From contig CM029112.1 in NCBI GenBank assembly GCA_016859345.1, forward strand, positions 9,869,089-9,933,088: a stretch of DNA of 64,000 nt, in the 5' to 3' direction. Shown piece after piece: positions 1 to 13,043 of the stretch. How positions within the stretch are numbered: the first letter of the stretch is position 1; every line of letters begins with the position of its first letter. Both the position numbers and the translations under genes were made by a program. Below the pieces are notes generated by a model that saw only the letters and a program-made list of their open reading frames with translations, had not been told where the DNA came from and did no database searches. This DNA comes from Istiophorus platypterus. Taxonomy: Eukaryota; Chordata; Actinopteri; Istiophoriformes; Istiophoridae.

Positions 1-102
1 AAACCTGTATACCCTTAGAAAAGACCAGCCACCTTTTCAAAAGTAAAAACGTAAATACAATGTGTTCTCCATCTCACTGCAGATGGTTGTCACTCTTAAA
101 CT

Positions 103-2192
103 TCAAGGTCCTTCTGTTTTCTTCATTGCCTTTGGGGGAAAAAAATTATTAATGCAACAATTCATTTAACAAAAATGGAAGAAGAAGATTAGAATTTCGA
201 TTCAAATACCTGTTTAAAAATCTGGACACCAAGGTAGTTCTTTGCCATGGTTCTCAGGTTGGACTTTCCTCCCACTTTGCATCTGACATAACCATACAAG
301 TTTGCCCATTGTAAAACCAGGCCCATTATCACAACAGCCTGTGGGGAAAAACAGGAATGAGACAAAAAAACAACAAGTATCAGCTATTTAACGTGACTGA
401 AACAAAACTGACATCAACACAGAAACTCTGAACTGACCAGCCATTTAATCCTAAAGGAGAAGATGGTGCTGAACACAAAGACAATCCAGAAGATGGGGCA
501 CACGATGAGTCCAAGCCAGAAGATTCGTGACTCTGCGCTGGATGTTGTGTTCAGGCCCTGTCCCTGTTGACAAAAGTAAGCAAGGTTTCATTATGTCCAA
601 TGTTCCCATTGTGCCACATGATATTCCTAAGAGAGGACAATGCAGTTGTTTTAAGTTACACTATCATCAATCATCTAATAGGGTCATGTAGCTACATTAC
701 ATCGTAAAAATGACAAATGTTACACTGGCACTCACAACCCTGCAAAGTGCAGTCAGTTTTTGAAATTATAGATGCATGCACCATTTTCACACACTGCAGA
801 CAGAAATGCAATCGCTTCCATGTTACTTCCAATATCCGAGATCACTATTACTTTACAGAGAGCTGGGATTGTTCACCATGGTCACGTTTAATTGTAAAAA
901 GGAAACATGATGAGACTGTTTAACTGTGTCTTTCACGTGAGAAGACTTTTTTCTTGAGCTTAGAAGAGCCCTGTGCAAATAGGAGCTAGGCATTGTGTAT
1001 GTACCTGATGAGCATCTGCTTACCTCCCTTGACTCAAACAGCCAGTGGCTCTTTCCATCTTCGTCCACTTGATTCCACCACCGAAGGCCCACCAACAATC
1101 TGCCAGATACATTCTACCATGTCCGAATAATCAGAAAAAAAGAAAAAAAAACCCACAGGCTTAATCTAACATGGGACATGGACATGCAGAGATAAATAGT
1201 ATAACATAAAATATGTACTAGATCATTTTTAATTCAACATTACATTAACTAGAAAAACTTTAATAATCAATTAATCTTTGAAGCCCCCTTTCAGGCAAAA
1301 ATAATTGCTTCTTCACTGTGAGAATATTTGATATTTGAATTTGATACTTTTGTTTGTTTAATATGCTTGTAAACTGAATATAGTTGGGGTTGAGACTGTT
1401 GGCCGGACAAATCGAGCAATGTGAATTCATAATCTTGTGCTGTGGGAAATTACATTGGGAATAGGACACTATAAACTATTAGTTAATTATGAATATATGA
1501 GACGAGAAAACCACCCCCAGATTAATCGATAATTAAAATACTAGCTAGTTGAAGCCCCATAGGTTACACAAGCGCATGCGTGTGGCACAGGTTAGATGAG
1601 TAAAAGTTCATATAATTTATTTCTTTTGTTAAAAAAAAATAAATAAATAACCTGAGCTGTTCACCTTGACAGTCCAGAAGTCACACGACAGCAGGAGGAT
1701 GATGGTGACCATACAGGCAATGAAACTACTGCTGAGGCTGTCGCACAGTAAGTAGACCAAGATGGCACTTGATCGGAAGAAGAGGTGGAAGAATGAAGCT
1801 AGAGGATGCCTGAAAACACAGATTGTCAGATTTGATCTTTATAGTTAAAGCAAACATTTCGTAAGAAAACAGGACAGTTGGCTATTTCCACGAAAGCAGC
1901 ACATCTCACCTAATTTTGTAATGTCTTTGCCTGATGTGACTGTCATCTTCACCAAAGAGAGGAGCGTCCTGAGAGTCCTGAAAACAATACAAACATTGGC
2001 AGGTTAACTCTAACCGGGCACACACCGGGCTAACTACCTCTTTCCTCTGCTTATTTCGCCGTTTACATCTGAATAGTGATGCGTATTTAAGTCTAGGGAT
2101 GTCGATTTAGACTTGTTGCGCCGTATCAAAACAAATATTCTTCTCTTAATTATCATAAAGTCTCATTTAGGACCGATTACCTGTCTCAGCAT
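103..2192 (-). CDS. tvp23b: TVP23 homolog B, Golgi membrane trafficking protein (7 coding exons)
   Basis: Coding exons on the minus strand are 2192-2181, 1977-1910, 1809-1665, 1113-1024, 563-438, 338-210 and 129-103. Joined they give a 198-residue protein, close to the roughly 205 residues of mammalian TVP23B. It starts MLRQDSQDAPLFGEDDS and carries the family signatures LVGLRWWNQVDEDGKSHW and NLYGYVRCKV. About four hydrophobic segments are visible: HPLASFFHLFFRSS onward, FIACMVTIILLLSC, IFWLGLIVCPIFWIVFVF and AVVIMGLVLQWANLYGY. TVP23 proteins are small multi-pass late-Golgi/trans-Golgi proteins linked to vesicle traffic. The first exon codes only four residues, so the start rests on its AUG and a clean GT donor. 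The C-terminus after FKQ is short (AMKKTEGP). The 3' UTR probably leaves the window. Human TVP23B and TVP23C lie near TRIM16L and TRIM16, which agrees with trim16 being close by. TVP23A is the main alternative paralogue. Confidence 0.9.
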
Positions 2193-3027
2193 TTTGATTT
2201 TGACACTTCAGGATGTATTTCCTGGTTACGTGGTTGTAAACAAAACCGTGTGATAAGGACCCCAGACGGGTTTGGCTTTGAATTTGCCTGACTTAAAAGT
2301 AAACCGATGCCGCCAAAATAAATGTCACCTGTGATGTTGTAATATATCTCAGTGCTTGAATTTTTGACTTGGAAGTTCATTCAGTTGCTTTAGTAAAGGT
2401 TTTCTTTCGTAAGTTTGATTAACTGACTATTTGCATATCCTCACTTGTTCATTGGAGCTGTTAGTAGTTATCTTGATATAGCTTGATGGAGCTTTTCTTT
2501 AAAAATGACTTAAATTAGTAACTGTTTGGCAAAATAGTTGCAGATTAATTTCAATTGATCAATCAGTCAGGTGACTAATTATAAGTAACTAAACTGAATA
2601 AAATCTCTTTAAAAATTAAAGCTAGATGTAGCAGACTACTCAGATCTTTTAAAAAACATTATTAGATGTTTTGATAATTATTATTATAATCGAAATTAGT
2701 GACACAATAAATCATTCCCTTTCATTCAGTTTATTTTCTTTCTTTCTTTTATTTTGTGCATGCACAGACTGAAGCAAAAAATTGTACAAGATAAGCTTCA
2801 CATTTTATTCAATCTCTCTGAGAATACATTTACATTGTCAAATATAAAGGCTATAATATAATGACAGACTTCAAAGTTATGATATTTAACAATTAATACC
2901 TACTTCACAAACAGAGAAATAACAGCTTTTTTATAGAGAAGTAACAAAACATCATCAAAAACAAAGTTAAATTTTTACAGTTTTATGTCAAAACAGTTGG
3001 CTGGACACCTTTGGTCATGCTGCAGTA
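2193..3027. other. Intergenic: tvp23b promoter side and otopetrin 3' UTR
   Basis: This is AT-rich spacer between the tvp23b start and the otopetrin stop. A minus-strand AATAAA at 2804-2809 lies about 220 bases past the otopetrin stop and is the likely poly(A) signal. No coding potential or repeat is evident. The tvp23b promoter should lie in the left part, but no TATA box or CpG island is obvious. Confidence 0.5.
2804..2809 (-). terminator. Poly(A) signal AATAAA for the left otopetrin gene
   Basis: The canonical hexamer reads AATAAA on the minus strand about 220 bases beyond the stop codon. No competing hexamer is nearer to the stop. Confidence 0.5.
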
Positions 3028-5837
3028 TTATGAGGTCAGAAAAACCTCAAACAGACTGGCGACTGAATGCATGCGGTAAAAGATGCCAAAGGGAAGTCCA
3101 ACATTGACAACGGCAGCCCAAACGTCGAAGCTGTAGAATTTAGTCTCAGTCTCATGGTCAAACTGGGGACGAGCACCGAATGCAGGCATAATCCACAGCT
3201 GTCAAAGAAGGACACAGGAGAATTGATTGAGTATTTCGTGAATTTTCAAAACCGTGAATCTGAGGAAGTGAGGGAGAATGGTACTCACTATGACGTTGCC
3301 CATCAGCAGAAACGCACAGACCTCTTTCAGCACCCGCCTCTTCCAGGACAGTTTGGGTCTGTGCTCAGCCGCATGGCCATGCAGGCTGTGCTCTGTGGGT
3401 GCTGGGCTGGACTTTGTATCCATGTCTGATCCTTCCAGGCTGCTCAGGTCTTTGCCTGGCTGCAGCACATATGGATTTGCCACCACAGTGACTGGGTGTA
3501 CGTCATGGAAGGGCTCCCGATGCAAGCCTTCAATTATGAAAAAGTTCTGCAGGCCAAGCTGGATCACCATAAGGATACCCCAGGCCAGGTTTAGTCTGTC
3601 TAGGTAGTCTTTGGCTCCTGTTCCAATCATGGCTACAATGGTGAAATAGCTGATAATGAATTGTCCCAGTGAGGCTCCCACCAGCAGCCCCACATCAAGG
3701 TTGCGTGTGGGGTTTTTATCTGATACATGCTCCCTGTGGTCCACCTTGTAGACAATGCAGCCAATTACAGAGGAAATGGACATTGTGGTCACTATGACTA
3801 TATTCATGGCAAAGTGCATCATCACCACGTTGTCTTTCTTGTAATCATCTTTTCCTTTTTGAATTACTGTCTCATACGCGATGAAGGTTGCCAGGCCTGC
3901 CACCACTAAGAGAACTCCCATGACAGGACCAAGAAATACATTCTTCAGAGTGAATTTGATACTGTGGTGGCCATGTTCATCTGCTACTCGACTCACATTC
4001 TTCCACATAACGTAGGACATGGCAGAGGCAAAGAGACTGTATTCTATGTTGAAGGGGTACAGGTAGTAGTAGGCTTCCTTGAAGAGGCTACATGAGGTGT
4101 GGCTGCACTTGCATGTACTGTCTCCATAACCTGCTGTAAGACATTACAGAGCACAGGAAGAGAGAAATTTTACATCGTCATATTTGTATTGATTTATTGA
4201 ATCTTTGATTGCGTGATCTGCTTTAATTACCTTTCGTGATGTAAAGGCTTCGTCCAGAGAGTTTAGTGATGTTGCCTGGATAGTCGGGAACGATTGTTTG
4301 GTGAACGGACTCTTCAGTGACCGCTGTCATCCACACAACCAGGTTTGTGGAGAGGGTGAGCATCAGCCCACAGCTGAATAAAAGACAAGGGAAATAGAGG
4401 GCGCAATGAGCAACAACCTGCTTTACCAGGAAGTATCTCAGTAATTTTACCCTACTTTTTATTTTATTTGGTTTTCAAACCAAAGCTGGCACATTGCAAT
4501 TTAGATCTAATAAAATGAATTCATCAACTGCATAGTCAATCAAATGAAAAGTAATCGGTAACAGTTTCGATAACAGATTAAGCACTTAAATCATGCTTTT
4601 ACCTTTGGAGTTTTTAAAACAGGTATTTCTAAGATTCCAACATTTACAACTGTCGTTTTTTTATCAACGAAATGAAGAATTGATTTATTGAGAAAGTAAT
4701 TGCCAGATTCATCGATAATGAAAATATTTATTGGTTGCAGTCCTATGTAAGTTTACTGTAATAAAAATGAAATAATATTTCCACCTTTTCAAGGTCTGCA
4801 TATGAAGAGCAAATTCTGTTTAACAAATGTTAAAGGAGAACAATTAATTTTAAGTATAAAATAGACACCCTGTGCAATATGATGTTCACAAAGATAGAGA
4901 GTGATAGGAGAAAGAGAAAGGAAATCGTTTAAGCTCCTACCGTGTAAAGTTCTTTTGTATCTGTACACAGTCCTTGGCATGGATCCAGAAGAAGTATGTC
5001 TGAAAATTGATTTCACAGTTAAGTTAATAATTTACAACCATGAAAAGTCAGATCTACAATGTAGCCGATGTATTACGCCAGTATTTTTAAGCATTTTTTA
5101 CCTGCACAAGTATGAATACAAGTTGCACCACTGGGAATGCAACCTTAACAGCAGATTTGCAGTGGAGGTAGCCCACATAGCCAGCTATCTTGAAAATGTC
5201 CATGATAATACTGAGCACTCCAAATAGCACAAGTCCTCCTAAAGGAAAGAGAACAAGGGACATTTTTAAATACCATTCAAATTTGCTCTGAATAAAATAC
5301 CTAATTCTAAAAGAAGTGGGACATTAACTTACCCCTGAGCCATACAGGTCCGGCATGGGCATCCTGGTAAACAACGGCATTTGCTTTCCTCGCCGTGAAG
5401 ATGATGTAGTAAATCATCCAGATGGAGGTGAGGAGGAGGAGGATAATGAGGTAAATCTGCAGGTCAGAGTTTCTGATGTTTACATCGCTGTGAGAACTGC
5501 CACTAGCCAAGGCGCAGCCCAGGATCAAAATGTTTACACAAATGATCCCAGACAGCATCCATCCCCAGTTTCGGCCCCTCTCCCTCCCGACTCCAACGGA
5601 GGAGATGGTCAGACCGGGCTCACATGTGCTCTCGGTTTGACTCTGTGAATTGATGTTGTTGGACAGGTGGGCCTCCTCCGTCTCCCTGTCTTTGGCCATC
5701 ATCCGACATGGTTCACAGGGATCGCCGTCAGTCAAGCAGTTGCAGGGATGGCCGGTGTTCAAACACATGATTCTTCTCCGTAAGATCTGTTCAGCAATGA
5801 GTTGTTGGTTGTATTCATCTGGTTCCACACGAGACAT
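3028..5837 (-). CDS. otop2: Otopetrin proton channel, otop2-like copy A (6 coding exons)
   Basis: Coding exons are 5837-5333, 5238-5102, 4999-4941, 4373-4231, 4133-3289 and 3198-3028, giving 619 residues. Otopetrins are proton-selective channels with twelve membrane helices in two six-helix halves. Family signatures seen include DAHAGPVWLRGGLVLFG, TYFFWIHAKDCVQ, YYYLYPFNIEYSLFASAM, YVMWKNV, KNPTRNLDVGLLVGASLG, FIIEGLHREPF and the end LWIMPAFGARPQF to GIFYRMHSVASLFEV. These match human OTOP2 better than OTOP3. The N-terminus before the first helix is long (about 95 residues) and cysteine-rich (NTGHPCNCLTDGDPCEPC). The first in-frame ATG is at 5837; a longer frame begins only at a GTG and is not used. 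The gene is head-to-head with ush1g, as a neighbour of the human USH1G-OTOP2-OTOP3 cluster should be. Orthology to OTOP2 rather than OTOP3 rests on similarity alone. Confidence 0.92.
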
Positions 5838-7719
5838 TACAGGTTTAACAGCTACACCCACTCTCTTTCAAGACAGATCCCGCCCAGTGAAACTTTTCCA
5901 TGGACACAAAATCAGCATAATTGTCACCCTGTTGGTGCTACACAAAAGAGCAGTAAATCCACAAACGGGATTTAATTTCCTCCTCTTGTAGCTCTTCTTT
6001 TGGCAAGCAATACATGTTTGAATAAGAATCCACAAATATGTTTATGCTGATTAGCTGTATTTCCTGGAAAAGCCATCTAGGTTATCCCTCTCATCTCAGA
6101 TAAAATCAAGAATAATATCAGGACAGTTGAAATAGTTGTATAAGAATGTAAAATAGTTGTTATTGTTTACCAAAATTGAGCTCCTAGCACAATTCAACAA
6201 AGCAGTGACCTTTTAAAAATGATAAGGTTTCAGGATACCTGTAAGCCTACCTGATGTAGTGTGATCCTGATTCTGAGCAGTCTGAACCGTCATGGCTTTT
6301 ATATGCCTTCAAAACCACAATGGTTTACTATACAAATAGTCATAAATGTCAATAAATCTGTTATGAACAATACCATATTATCACCAAACACAGTGTGTTT
6401 TGCACAAAATATTCATTCACGTACAGTTCAAAAGATGATTCCAGGAAAAGCCTTTTCTAAATTCCAAAATACGAGAAACCGGTTCCTTTTCAGATAAACA
6501 GAACTCTTTTTATCTTATGCAATCGATTGTTTTTTGGGGTTTTTTTTTTTTGCACTTGCACATTTTGTGCAAAATAAATGCCGAAGTTGTTAAGTACCAA
6601 ACAAACCTGTATGTGACATTAATAATCAAAAACACCTTTCAAACACCCTTCATTACCTTTAGCATTTCTATATATTCCATAAGTTTTATGGCTACTGTTT
6701 CCTTTGAGTAATTCAGCTTAATCCCCCCTTTTTTAAGCTTCAGCTGATGAAATGCTTCACAATCTAAATGTGATCTAAATTCTCTAAATAGGCGTAGCAC
6801 GCGTTATTCTCCTATCTTTTTGACTCAGTGCTTGGAGGGAATAGTTTCAGTTCTTTAATGCTATTCATGGCTCTATGAGGACAGATGCCTCTGTATCTTC
6901 TCACAGCAAAATGCCCGAGGTGTCCTACATGAAAAGCCACTATCTGTTCCTATTGTTATGGAAGTTTCAATTGGCTAGTATGTATGATAACTTCTTTCTC
7001 TGCGCCACTGGTTCAACTATGCTTATTCCAAATCAGCTCGTAGGCATAATTATATCCTTGTCAACATGGTGTTTTCTTTTATTGCAATTATGTGTCCGCA
7101 CTCACAGCAATGTAAAGAGAGCAGTTGTTTATTGAAAGGAACAGGGAAAAACAATGAAACCGGTGCAACTCTCACGCTTCCCTTTGCGTCACTGACATGA
7201 GACGTTTCAGGTAATATGAACGGTACCAGTCATTTCCCGAACAAATCAATACAACTCTACGGCTTTGGTGCAGTGGATGGTTTTTGTCTTGAGGGTCATT
7301 CCTGTGTGATGGATGGCTCTGAAAGAATAGAGGAAAGTTGCTGAACATTGAATTGCATAAAAATGCAAATACTTATACCAGATCAGCCGAAGAGGAGCAT
7401 GCGCAACAGTTTTCATAGCCATTAAAATGTGTATATGCTGAACAGGGTAAATACGGCTTGATCCACATAAGGTGATAACTAAGTGTGTATCGCTTGAGCA
7501 ATGATAATGAATCTCTCTCTCTCTCTCTCTCTCTCAGACACACGCGCACACAGACAGGAGATCATCAACGGATATTAAAGTCAAATTCACGCCCCCCTGC
7601 GGGGATAGAGACATCATTAAATAAACCTAAGCGATCAGGTGGCTTTAGTAAGTGAGGGTGACCTTACCCCCCCGGATGACTCATAATGTATATGTTTTGA
7701 TGACTCTGTTTTTTTACAG
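5838..7719. other. Head-to-head intergenic region between otopetrin A and ush1g
   Basis: This is about 1.9 kb between divergent start codons and should hold both promoters. It is mostly AT-rich without coding signal. Near the ush1g side are a (CT)n tract at 7512-7535 and then GC-rich sequence. No TATA box stands out. Confidence 0.4.
7512..7535. repeat. (CT)n microsatellite upstream of ush1g
   Basis: About twelve uninterrupted CT dinucleotides lie some 500 bases upstream of the ush1g start codon, close to the presumed promoter. Confidence 0.9.
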
Positions 7720-8024
7720 AACCGGCCACCGGGAGCACTGCGGCCCACGCCCCGCGCACCGGTGCGTCCTTGGATACCGGCGACGCGCCCTGCGTCTCGC
7801 TGCTCCGCCGGCCGGGAGCTGCCGACTCCGGGGAGACGGAGGAGACAAAAGCGGGGCGCTTCGGCCGGTGCCCCCGACGGACCCCACACCCCCGACCTGC
7901 CCCCCCCCCCCCCACCACCACCACCCCCGGCTGCATGCCCGCATGACGAAGGCGATGACGGTGGCGGCGGCGTCGGTGCCGACGAGGCGGAATGGAGCCG
8001 AGCACGGTGGACTAACTCTGCGCC
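7720..8024 (+). promoter_or_regulatory. ush1g: ush1g GC-rich 5' UTR and possible first-intron acceptor
   Basis: A strong acceptor (tttttttacag ending at 7719) opens a GC- and CpG-rich stretch that runs into the ush1g start. The 5' UTR may therefore begin in an unseen upstream exon. The stretch includes a C-run and CCA repeats around 7899-7927, which create spurious proline- and histidine-rich or glycine-rich frames on both strands. Confidence 0.45.
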
Positions 8025-11000
8025 ATGAATGACAGGTACCACAAGGCCGCCCGGGACGGCTACCTGGACCTGCTGAAGGAGGCGACCCGCAAGGATCTGA
8101 ACGCGCCGGACGAGGATGGCATGACACCGACGCTGTGGGCCGCCTACCACGGCAACCTGGAGGCTCTGCGGCTGATCGTGGCGCGGGGGTGGGTAGAAAA
8201 AATCCGAGAACGGATTCACTAGGTCCGATGTACTTCGCCTGTTATCAATACATCACGGCAGCAGATAGTTTGTCATTTCCAAAGCTTAGTGAGAATATCG
8301 ATATATTACCGTTTAACATGATCAACCTGTTCAGACTCGGCTGAGCAGCACAGCTGATGCCCTGCAGCCAGTTTGGGGTTTTTAAAGAAACGAGAACACC
8401 TGTGGCGACCTATAGAAAATACATTATACGTGAAACATAACTCATATCTAAATCGTGACCTTGTTGTTTTGAATACAGCGTTTCTGTGGTTCTGTTTGGT
8501 AGTATATGCACAGAGAGGCACTACATCCTATAATAATTACTGATTTCACAACATCATCACAAAAAAGATTTACCAAATAAACAGTACTGGGTGTTTGATG
8601 AAATTCAGAGTTTATACACTGACTTTTTTTCTTATATATATATATATATATACAATGGACACAGGATGTTTTGAAGGCCAGATAGAATCAGACTCTGTAT
8701 GAAGACATGCCAGCCTTTCATCAGCCAACTGTTCTACTGTGATTGGTAGTCACGGACAGCTGGACCAGGAAAACACACATCAGCCCCTCCCCATCTTTTC
8801 TGGCTGACCTGGTTTGCCTGCCAGCCAGGAAAAATAGGCCCATTGTGAGTCTGTTTAATTGAAGAAGTTTATGAGAGACTTGCTGTAAAAGTGAGGCAAC
8901 ATCATTTATCAGTGTTTAGTTCCCTGATTGCAGAATATTAGGTCTGAGGAAAGAGATTTTTATAGTTTTTTCATAATAAAAAAAAGCAAAACAAAAACAA
9001 AACAGCAGCAAAGTAAGGTTTCCCACGCTACTTGATAGTAATAGATTCACTGTTTCCCACAAATTAAGTGTAGACAAGGCTCTGGAGGCGTTAAGCTGCC
9101 AAGGACATAGTATTCCTCTACTGAGAGCAGAAAACATAAACTCATGATTGACATGAGGAACTAAAATTAAACGTTACTAGAAGCCATAATCTTTCACAGA
9201 GGCACCAGACTCGTGAGACCCAGGGATATAATGAAGACATGTTTAAAGCTGCTTGATAAGTTCATTGGAAAGATGGCAGACTGTGCTATATTTTGCAAAT
9301 ATATTGCACTGGGCGACCTGCGGTAACATCATGCTGACATAGGAGGGGAAGACGAAGAAAAGAAAGAAAGAAAGAAAAAAAAACCAGGGGAGGGATAAGT
9401 GAGCAGACTCATCACAGCTGCGGTCAGTATTTTACTAGGACATACATAAATCATGACGCATAAAGCTATCATATTCGATGGTTCCAACCGATGACAAGCA
9501 TGTTGTATAATCTGGGTTCAGAAGGTGATAAATGTCTCATCACAACATAAAAATTGAACACAGCTAATTGCTGTTTATCTTTTCGCATCAATTTGTAGCA
9601 CTTTATGGCCCAGTTTTATGTTCCTTCATCTATTCTCAGCTCAGGGTTAACGGTGTTATTCCTTTGTTCGATCATTGTTTCATTGTCACTTTCTGGGCTG
9701 TTTGCCACATACATGCACACCGATGACATCCACTCCCCTGTACTGGAACAAACTGTGATCCTAAAACTCCCCCTTTTTCCGTACTAATTGTTTGAACCCA
9801 CAAACAAACAAATAAATAAATAAATGCAGGGTGCTGAAATCAGAGTGGGACTCTGCCAATCGCTGCCCAGGTTGGGTCTGGCAGATCTGAGACACATTCC
9901 CCGTGAAAACCTTACAATGCAGTCCATCAATAATAAATCTGCACTTCGACGGTAGCTTGACGTCCATCGCATCAAGTATTTAGCAGTCTGTACGTGGCGA
10001 CATTGGAGGACGGAGACGAGACACAAGACAGTTCAGCAGATGTGTAAATTCAGGGGATGTGAAATCAGCCAGAAAATCTCTAAACTGGGGGAAAAAAAAT
10101 ACTGCATATATTTTAAGTTAAGATTTTATTACCGGTCATTAGTCACAGACAAGCTGTAAATCATGAACAAATCCTGTTTAGCTTTGAATGTCAGTGATTA
10201 TCAGTAAGATGCTTAATGGAACATTAGTTGGAACAACATTTTAATAACGAGCAAACAAATGAGATTTCATTGAGTTTTGGAATTCAGGCTTATGATGGGA
10301 AAGAAAACCAAGAGAGCAGCATAAATATATGTTCTTCATGTCATCCAACAAGCTGTCCCACTGTATGTTTTGACCTGATGAATTCAGTGTGAGATTACCA
10401 GCCATGCACCAGTTGCGCTTCCTTAGTCAGGCACAACCTATTTGGCCTTGCCTGAAACCGGATACAGGCAGCGTAGCGGTGGTGCTGGCAAGCCCATGGT
10501 CATATTACAGGGCAAGAGCAACAGAGCAGCACACGAAGAGGTAACCCTAAGGTCGTGGACGGTCAGCCGAGGGTAAATAGAGCTTATAGTTTTAGGTACG
10601 GCCCTGCAGAGTAGCAACCTGTAAACTCTTCGTATTATCATCATCCTATTTGCCAGTTGCAAAAGGTAGTTTTTCCTGTGGAGGATGGTTAGCTTATTGA
10701 AAAGGCGATGTGGTGTTTAGACTATAAATTATTTAAAAAGGCCCCCACTAATAACCAACGCCTGGCAGGTCAGTGCTGAAAACATAATCAAAAAATTACA
10801 CGCTTACTCATGAGTGAGTCATCTAAACAAGGGTCAAGGAGGCAACCTTCAGCCATTACCTTTCTCACAGCCTCAACAGGGGTGAAAATGTTTATTTAGT
10901 AAATCTGAGGCAAGCTCTCTGACTCTAAAGGTTTTTATATAATATGTTTCTCATGACCCACAGAGGGAACCCTGACAAATGTGACATATGGGGGAACACC

Positions 11001-12799
11001 CCGCTCCACCTGGCAGCTGCCAATGGTCACCTCAACTGCCTTTTCTTTCTGGTGTCTTTCGGTGCCAACATATGGTGCCTGGACAACGACTACCACACTC
11101 CGTTGGACATGGCCGCCACAAAGAATCACATGAATTGCGTCCGCTACCTGGATTCCATCGCAACCAAGCAGACAGGCCTCAACGGCAAGCTGGTCGGCAA
11201 GCTGAAGGACCGGGCGTTTCGCGATGCCGAGCGACGGATCAAAGACTGCGCCAAGATGCAGAAGAAGCACCACGAACGCATGGAGCGAAAGTTTCACAAG
11301 GAGGTGTCGGAGGCCTCTGCGTCGGACGTCATGAGTTTTTCCAGTTACACCAGCAGCTCTCTTAGCAACAAGCTGCGCAACTTCAATGCAGCTACTGTCA
11401 GTGTGCCATATTCTCAGGTCAGGAGCTTTTATTAATCTATTCCAAAAGGGCTCACTTCGTTCTGCATTTTTGCATCATCTCAAAGCTCAGTTTGTCATCT
11501 AGAAACAGTTTTCAAATCCCACCTCTTGACTGCATGATTTAACAAGACTGCTAAATGCTACAATGGTGAAAGTCACAATGCTAACAAACTGATGTTTAAC
11601 AGGTATAATCTTAGTTCATCATAGCTAATTAGCACTAAAAAAGGAAATTGTCACTAGTCCTGAAAGGAATGTTTTACAAGTCTTTAGCCACAAACCAAAA
11701 TATATATACAAATGATAATTTGGGCCAGATGATAGAGGGTGTTCGAGGAAACCTGAAGGGATTACCAAGGTTTTCACAATTCCTCATCTGGCTACCATGA
11801 ATGTCTGTACAAAATTTCATTGCAACACATCCAGTAGTTGTTAAGAGTTTTATAGCACACTTCAAATGAAACCAGCATCTGTGTAAAAATAATCAAAAAT
11901 GTATGAATCAACTTGAAAGCTTCCAAAACTGGTCTGTGATAATATAAGAAATACACTGGCTTTAAGAGTATTTACTGTTTCATTTCCTGTCCTGTCAGGC
12001 TACTCTCCACGCCACGACCCGAGGGAAAGCAAAGATCCAAAAGAAGCTGGAGAGGAGGAAACAAGGAGATGGGACCTTTAAAATCTATGAGGACGGAAGG
12101 AAGAGTATGCGCTCCCTCTCCGGACTTCAGCTGGGCAACGATGTCATGTTTGTCAAACAGGGGACGTACGTGAACCCGAAGGACCGTGGCCGCCGCAACA
12201 TCCGCGACATGTTCCCCAGAGACAACGACGATGCCATTTCACGTGCCATGAGCGAGCCGGACCTCCACGGGCCCGATGTGGACTACTCTGAGATCAGCAC
12301 CGATTCAGGACACGATTCCCTGTTCAACCGCCCTGGTCTGGGCAACATGGTCTTTAGGAGGAATTACGTGAGCGGGGGGATGTTTGACCTCGGTGGTCGG
12401 GATGAGGCCAGCGTGGACCGGTCGGGCAATAATGTGCGCTTACACAGTCGGCTGCAGCAGTACCCCAGTTTAGATGAAGACAGCATTGGCAGTGCACACA
12501 GCCTACAGGAGAGGAACATGGAGGAACTGCCCTGGGAAGAAGTCGAATTAGGGCTGGATGATGATGACGAGGCTGAAACGAGCCCTCTGGAAGTCTTTCT
12601 AGCCGCACAGGGCATGAGCGAGTTTTTCTCCATCTTCAGGAGGGAGAAGATTGACCTCGAAGCACTGCTGCTGTGCTCTGACCACGACCTTAAGAGTATC
12701 CACATCCCCTTAGGACCGAGGAAAAAGATCTTAGATGCCTGTAAGAGGCGGCTGGAGACCGTAGAGGACCCGGACTGCATCGAGGACACAGAACTGTGA
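8025..12799 (+). CDS. ush1g: SANS scaffold protein, Usher syndrome type 1G (3 coding exons)
   Basis: Exons are 8025-8188, 10964-11417 and 11999-12799, giving 472 residues against 461 in human. Three ankyrin repeats fill roughly residues 1-130 (DEDGMTPTLWAAYHGNLEAL; WGNTPLHLAAANGHLNCL; DNDYHTPLDMAATKNHMNCV). A basic charged region follows (KLKDRAFRDAERRIKDCAK), then a central region with GLQLGNDVMFVKQGTY and STDSGHDSLF. A SAM domain lies at about 385-450 (SPLEVFLAAQGMSEFF to LGPRKKILDACKRR), and the protein ends in the PDZ ligand DTEL. SANS binds harmonin, myosin VIIa and other Usher proteins in hair-bundle tip links and photoreceptors. The intron after VPYSQ appears extra to the single large middle exon that I recall for mammals; I have not checked this. 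The ATG at 8025 gives the canonical N-terminus MNDRYHKAARDGYLDLLKEA. Confidence 0.97.
8636..8652. repeat. Short (TA)n tract in ush1g intron 1
   Basis: About eight TA units lie in the 2.8-kb first intron. The rest of that intron shows no further coding sequence. Confidence 0.8.
11560..11885 (-). repeat. Interspersed fish repeat, family B copy 1, in ush1g intron 2
   Basis: On the minus strand this stretch matches the repeat at 18640-19115, including the words TGCTAATTAGC and gacattcatg/gacgttcatg and the motif around caaatttcattg. I recognise the consensus as a very common percomorph repeat found in introns and UTRs, but do not know its formal name. It is diverged and truncated. It lies in the opposite orientation to the trim16 copy. 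Confidence 0.7.
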
Positions 12800-13043
12800 G
12801 TGCAGAGATTTTCAGTTATACTTTCAGTTATACATCATAGCAATTCATTTTAAATTCAATGTGCTGGAGTCGAGCCAAGAAGTAAAAAAAAAAAGTAACT
12901 GTCCAAATATTTATGGACTGTACTGCACATGTTGCTTCTCGCTGTTAAGATGTAACTGTGGAGAAAATATGTAGTGAAAAAAGAAGTCCTCCTCAGTAAC
13001 AAACATGGATCCTTCTCTTGTTTTCATTTTGTCCTGCAGATAA
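12796..13043 (+). promoter_or_regulatory. ush1g: Candidate last intron of ush1g at the stop codon
   Basis: A GTGAGT donor begins at 12796 inside the last Leu codon. A long pyrimidine tract with CAG ends at 13039. Splicing joins CT to A-TAA, giving Leu-stop, and unspliced RNA reads CTG-TGA, also Leu-stop. Both forms keep the DTEL PDZ ligand. The 3' UTR would then continue from 13044 to the poly(A) signal near 13973. Confidence 0.55.

Noticed and set aside
5838..5861. Extended N-terminus for otopetrin A starting at 5861
   Set aside because: The codon there is GTG. The first ATG in frame is at 5837 and is the credible eukaryotic start.
7635..8219. Long minus-strand frames opposite the ush1g 5' region
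   Set aside because: They are GC-rich shadows of the ush1g first exon and 5' UTR, with poly-proline or poly-glycine from the C-run. No start context and no homology.
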